This document shows, one piece after another, positions 43,308-45,956 of a DNA stretch of 45,956 nt. The translations under genes and the position numbers were made by a program. Each line of letters starts with the position of its first letter. Position 1 is the first letter of the stretch. Origin of the DNA: Acidobacteriota bacterium (GTDB lineage: Bacteria > Acidobacteriota > Thermoanaerobaculia > Thermoanaerobaculales > Sulfomarinibacteraceae); the NCBI GenBank assembly GCA_013152895.1, contig JAADFN010000025.1, forward strand, positions 1 to 45,956. Direction: 5' to 3'. A model generated the notes under the pieces. That model did no database searches, was not told where the DNA came from, and saw only the letters and a list, made by a program, of their open reading frames with translations.

Positions 43308-45548
43308 GTGAGCTTTCGAAGGATTCCGATTCTCTTCATGATGATCGCGCTGGCAGGGACGCTCGAAGCGGGGGGACTTGCCGAGCTCGCCCGCGCCGGA
43401 CGGTGGCGCAAGGTGCTCGAGATCGCGCGCCTGAGGGCTGCGCAGTTGCCGCTGAGCCCGCAGGAATCGTTGATCGCGGCGCGCGCGGCGGCGATGACCG
43501 GGAGGAGGGACGCCGAGCTGGAGTACCTCGAGCGTGCGCGCGGGGACCCCGATATCGGACCGGTCGCCACCGTCATGCTGGCCGCGTTGATCGTGGAAAA
43601 GAAACCGGCCGAGGCATTCGATCTCGTGGTCCCCGTGTTGCGGAAAGCCCCTTCAACCGAGCTGCGGAGCGAAGCCGCGCGCATCACGCGGGCAGCCGTG
43701 CTCAAAGGCGTCGGGCGCGGACGGCGGCGGCGCCTGGAGCGGAAACTCCGGCGAGTACCCCGGTCCGTGCGCAGGCAAGTAACCGAAGCGCTGGCCGAGG
43801 CCCTGGGAACGCGGGGACGGCGAAAGCTGGTCACGCTTCTCAAGCGCTCGGACGCGGATCTTCCCGCGTGGCGGGCGGCCGCCGCACTTCGCCGGATCGG
43901 CGTGAAATCGGACTTCGAGCGATGGCTCGTTGCGCGGACGCTCTTCAGGCACGCGGCCTACGGACAGGCCGAGGCGCTGCTCGACCGCCTTGTACGCGGC
44001 GCGGTTCGTGGCGTGCCGGCATGGAAGATCCGGTTTTTGCGTGGCCGGTGCGCGTTTCGCCACGCGCGATGGAAGGAGGCCGCGAGCTGGTACGCCCGCG
44101 CGTTGTCCGCCGCCTCACGGAGATCCGACCGGGCCGATCTCCTCGTCCACATGGCCCGCGCCCTGGAGCTCGACGGAGATCTTGCAGGCGCCGCCTCCGC
44201 CGCACGGACCGCGGTCCGAACGCGTGCGAACGACGGCTGCAGAATTGCCCTCCTCCGGCTCGAGCTGCGCCGGGGCCGTTTCAAAAGCGCGGCCCGCCTC
44301 CTGCGCACCGTTCGCTCGCGCCGCGCGCGGGACCGGGGGCGAATCCTCATGGCCATTGCGTGGAACAAACGCCACCATCCTGCCATGGCGTTGCAGCTGC
44401 TCCGCAGCGTCCGTAGCCGCCCGTGGCGAGGCCCGGCCCTGACCGTGGCGGCCGGCATTGCACTCGTGCGAGGCGATCCCGAGCTCGCCCTCACGCTGTT
44501 GCAGCCGGCGGCGCAGGCGGGACTTGGCCCGTTCTGGAGCGATGCGGCACGGCGGGTGATGGCGCAACTCCCGACGGGTCTCGTCACACGATGGCGCGCT
44601 TCCCAGGCGCAGACCCTCGCCCGGACCGCCTCGCACCGGAGAATCAGCTCGATGCTCCGCCGGTGGGCCAGCCTCGAACCCAGTGCCGGCGTCCGGGCGA
44701 CGTTGGCGTCGCGTGCAGCCCTGCAGCTCAGCGATGACGGCGCCCCGGCATTCGCGTGGCGAAGCCGGATCGCCGGCACGCTGTGGCGCCTCGGGCTGAG
44801 CAGGCTCGCGGCTCGCTGGGATCCCGGAGGATTCCCCGTCAACGGTGCCACCGCGGCAGCCTGGTCGGCGGAGCAGATGCTCATCTTCGACCGGCCGTCC
44901 TGGGCGGTCCGGTACGCGGACGCCGCCGCCCGGAAACTTGGACCCCGGGCGCCCGGATGCTTGCTTCCGCCCTCCGTCCGGATCGCGCGGGATCCGCTGC
45001 CGCTTGCAAAGCTCGTCGTCTCGGCCGCCGGCACGTCCGGCGTCCCACCGAGCTTGCTCGCGGCCCTCGTCCGGGAAGAGTCCCGTTGGAAACTCAAGGC
45101 GCGATCGCGGGTCGGCGCCCGGGGTCTGACCCAGCTCATGCCAGCCACAGCCGTCCGGATCGCCGCTTCGCTCGGCCTGAAACCGCCCGCCCGCGACGCG
45201 CTCTTCGATCCAACGATCTCCCTTCGCCTCGGTGCTGCCGAGCTCGCGCGGCTGCTGAAAGCCTTTCACGGCCGCCGCGCGCCAGCCATCGCCGCCTACA
45301 ACGCCGGCGAAGCCCAGGCGAAGCTGTGGCTCGACACCTGCGGCCCGGCCTGCTCCGACGAGTGGTACGTCTTGACCATCGATTTTGCCGCCACCCGCGC
45401 CTACACCGCCGCCGTCCTGTCCACCGCCCGCCGCTACGCCGCCCTCTATCCCGAGCTTGCCACGACCATCGTCCAGGCCCCACGCCAAGGCACCACAGTC
45501 CCATCGAAGCCGCCAGCACCCACCGCCACGCCAAAACACCAACCCTGA
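43308..45548 (+). CDS. slt: Soluble lytic murein transglycosylase (Slt family)
   Basis: A 746-residue periplasmic enzyme cutting peptidoglycan glycan strands with anhydro product formation. A signal peptide (MSFRRIPILFMMIALAGTLEAGG) precedes about 500 residues of Arg/Ala-rich alpha-helical superhelix with TPR-like repeats. The catalytic SLT domain begins near residue 575: VREESRW with catalytic Glu591 followed by Ser, GARGLTQLMPATA and APAIAAYNAGEA. The short C-terminal tail is rich in Pro and Thr. Length is somewhat above Escherichia coli Slt70. GTG at 43308 gives the signal peptide. The gene stands alone, divergent from the NO-response pair. Confidence 0.9.
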   Translation: MSFRRIPILFMMIALAGTLEAGGLAELARAGRWRKVLEIARLRAAQLPLSPQESLIAARAAAMTGRRDAELEYLERARGDPDIGPVATVMLAALIVEKKPAEAFDLVVPVLRKAPSTELRSEAARITRAAVLKGVGRGRRRRLERKLRRVPRSVRRQVTEALAEALGTRGRRKLVTLLKRSDADLPAWRAAAALRRIGVKSDFERWLVARTLFRHAAYGQAEALLDRLVRGAVRGVPAWKIRFLRGRCAFRHARWKEAASWYARALSAASRRSDRADLLVHMARALELDGDLAGAASAARTAVRTRANDGCRIALLRLELRRGRFKSAARLLRTVRSRRARDRGRILMAIAWNKRHHPAMALQLLRSVRSRPWRGPALTVAAGIALVRGDPELALTLLQPAAQAGLGPFWSDAARRVMAQLPTGLVTRWRASQAQTLARTASHRRISSMLRRWASLEPSAGVRATLASRAALQLSDDGAPAFAWRSRIAGTLWRLGLSRLAARWDPGGFPVNGATAAAWSAEQMLIFDRPSWAVRYADAAARKLGPRAPGCLLPPSVRIARDPLPLAKLVVSAAGTSGVPPSLLAALVREESRWKLKARSRVGARGLTQLMPATAVRIAASLGLKPPARDALFDPTISLRLGAAELARLLKAFHGRRAPAIAAYNAGEAQAKLWLDTCGPACSDEWYVLTIDFAATRAYTAAVLSTARRYAALYPELATTIVQAPRQGTTVPSKPPAPTATPKHQP

Positions 45549-45956
45549 CAACGGGCACGACCTCCCGCCAGAATGCCCCGAGGAACGAGCTCACAACCCG
45601 TTCAGAGGGGCGCACGTTCCTTCTTCCCTGTCATCCTGAGCACCGTCATGCCACAGGAGTGGCACCAAGTCTGCGGACGAACAAAGGGGGTGTGGCCTCG
45701 GCAAGACGCGCGGTGACTGTGACATAGACGAGATTCCCGATTGACCGGCATTCCTGTTCGTCGAGAGACCGTGGAGGCGCCCGGGAGGTCCTGCTTGCAG
45801 CAGGCCCGCGGTCTTGAACCCGAGCCGTTCTGCGCGCGAGCGTGCAGCCCGTCTCGCGCTCAATTCCGCCGGGGCTGGCGCCCCGCCCCGGGCTTATCGC
45901 TTCGTTGGGGCGGATCGCAGCATTGCTTTGAGGGGAGGGGATCGCGAGGATCGCCC
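45549..45956. other. Non-coding tail with three small hairpins
   Basis: About 400 bases after the transglycosylase, to the window end. Hairpins: TGCCAC-AGGA-GTGGCA (45649-45664), CCTGCT-TGC-AGCAGG (45790-45804) and GGGGC-TGGC-GCCCC (45871-45884). None has a U-tract. The open frame on the minus strand (45591-45863) resembles no family. The stretch could be an extragenic repeat or the leader of a gene beyond the window. Confidence 0.35.

Noticed and set aside
45669-45742. Translated DCDIDEIPD string resembling a calcium-binding or dockerin repeat
   Set aside because: A single short match in a frame without a start and embedded in the non-coding tail; no second repeat is seen.
17722-45784. Shared string GAGACCGTGGAGGC near 17725 and 45768
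   Set aside because: Only 14 bases match; in GC-rich DNA of this length such pairs arise by chance and the flanks differ.
45591-45863. Open frame on the minus strand near the window end
   Set aside because: Arg/Ser-rich with no recognised domain and spanning hairpins; it looks like a translated non-coding repeat.
1-45956. CRISPR arrays, rRNA, tRNA or insertion sequences
   Set aside because: No regularly spaced repeat array, no cloverleaf or rRNA core sequence, and no transposase-like protein were found in the window.

Overview
GC-rich bacterial chromosome segment with tightly packed genes, most joined by 1-17 base overlaps. The genes point to a Gram-negative (diderm) organism: a lipoprotein secretin with pseudopilins, SurA/PpiC-type periplasmic chaperones, an m-DAP-type MurE and a complete division/cell-wall cluster. 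The pseudopilins ending in ..DGT-Y-DW and the PilMNOP plus GspDEFG arrangement resemble Acidobacteriota. That placement is an inference from gene style, not a database result.

Layout. (1) Bases 1-14279, minus strand: an ECF sigma factor and its zinc-finger anti-sigma factor head a hybrid type II secretion/type IV pilus operon. In order of transcription it holds a frameshifted secretin-N-domain protein, GspF, GspE, PilM, PilN, PilO, a PilP-like protein, a lipoprotein secretin with a cohesin-like C-terminus, and three pseudopilins. It is followed by an M16 peptidase, dUTPase and a WalJ-type hydrolase cut by the window edge. (2) Bases 14620-14865, plus strand: a tiny SelW-like selenoprotein gene with an in-frame TGA (Sec) in a CxxU motif, followed by a bacterial SECIS-like hairpin. 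Ordinary gene calling would miss it. (3) Bases 14850-17650, minus strand: an OB/HD-domain YhaM-like nuclease and two PpiC/SurA foldases. (4) Bases 17879-20587, minus strand: a large secreted protein of unknown specificity, probably carbohydrate-active. (5) Bases 20799-36255, plus strand: the dcw cluster mraZ-rsmH-ftsL-ftsI-murE-murF-mraY-murD-ftsW-murG-murC-ftsQ-ftsA-ftsZ. It has a recognisable sigma70 promoter and four 10-bp MraZ boxes; murB and ddl are absent from it.

(6) Bases 36256-45956: an accessory-like region. It holds an AAA+/DUF4143 ATPase with its own strong promoter/operator and a nested inverted repeat right after its stop codon, then rubrerythrin and ferritin, then an egtD (ergothioneine synthesis) gene broken by frameshift and a large internal deletion. 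After these come a quinol-dependent nitric oxide reductase with an Rrf2/NsrR-type regulator, and a soluble lytic transglycosylase. Rubrerythrin, ferritin and NO reductase together suggest defence against peroxide, free iron and nitrosative stress in an anaerobe or microaerophile.

The strongest unusual signal is the selenoprotein gene. Next come the sigma-factor-headed secretion operon with its odd pseudopilin and frameshift, the regulatory architecture around the ATPase, and the decayed egtD.
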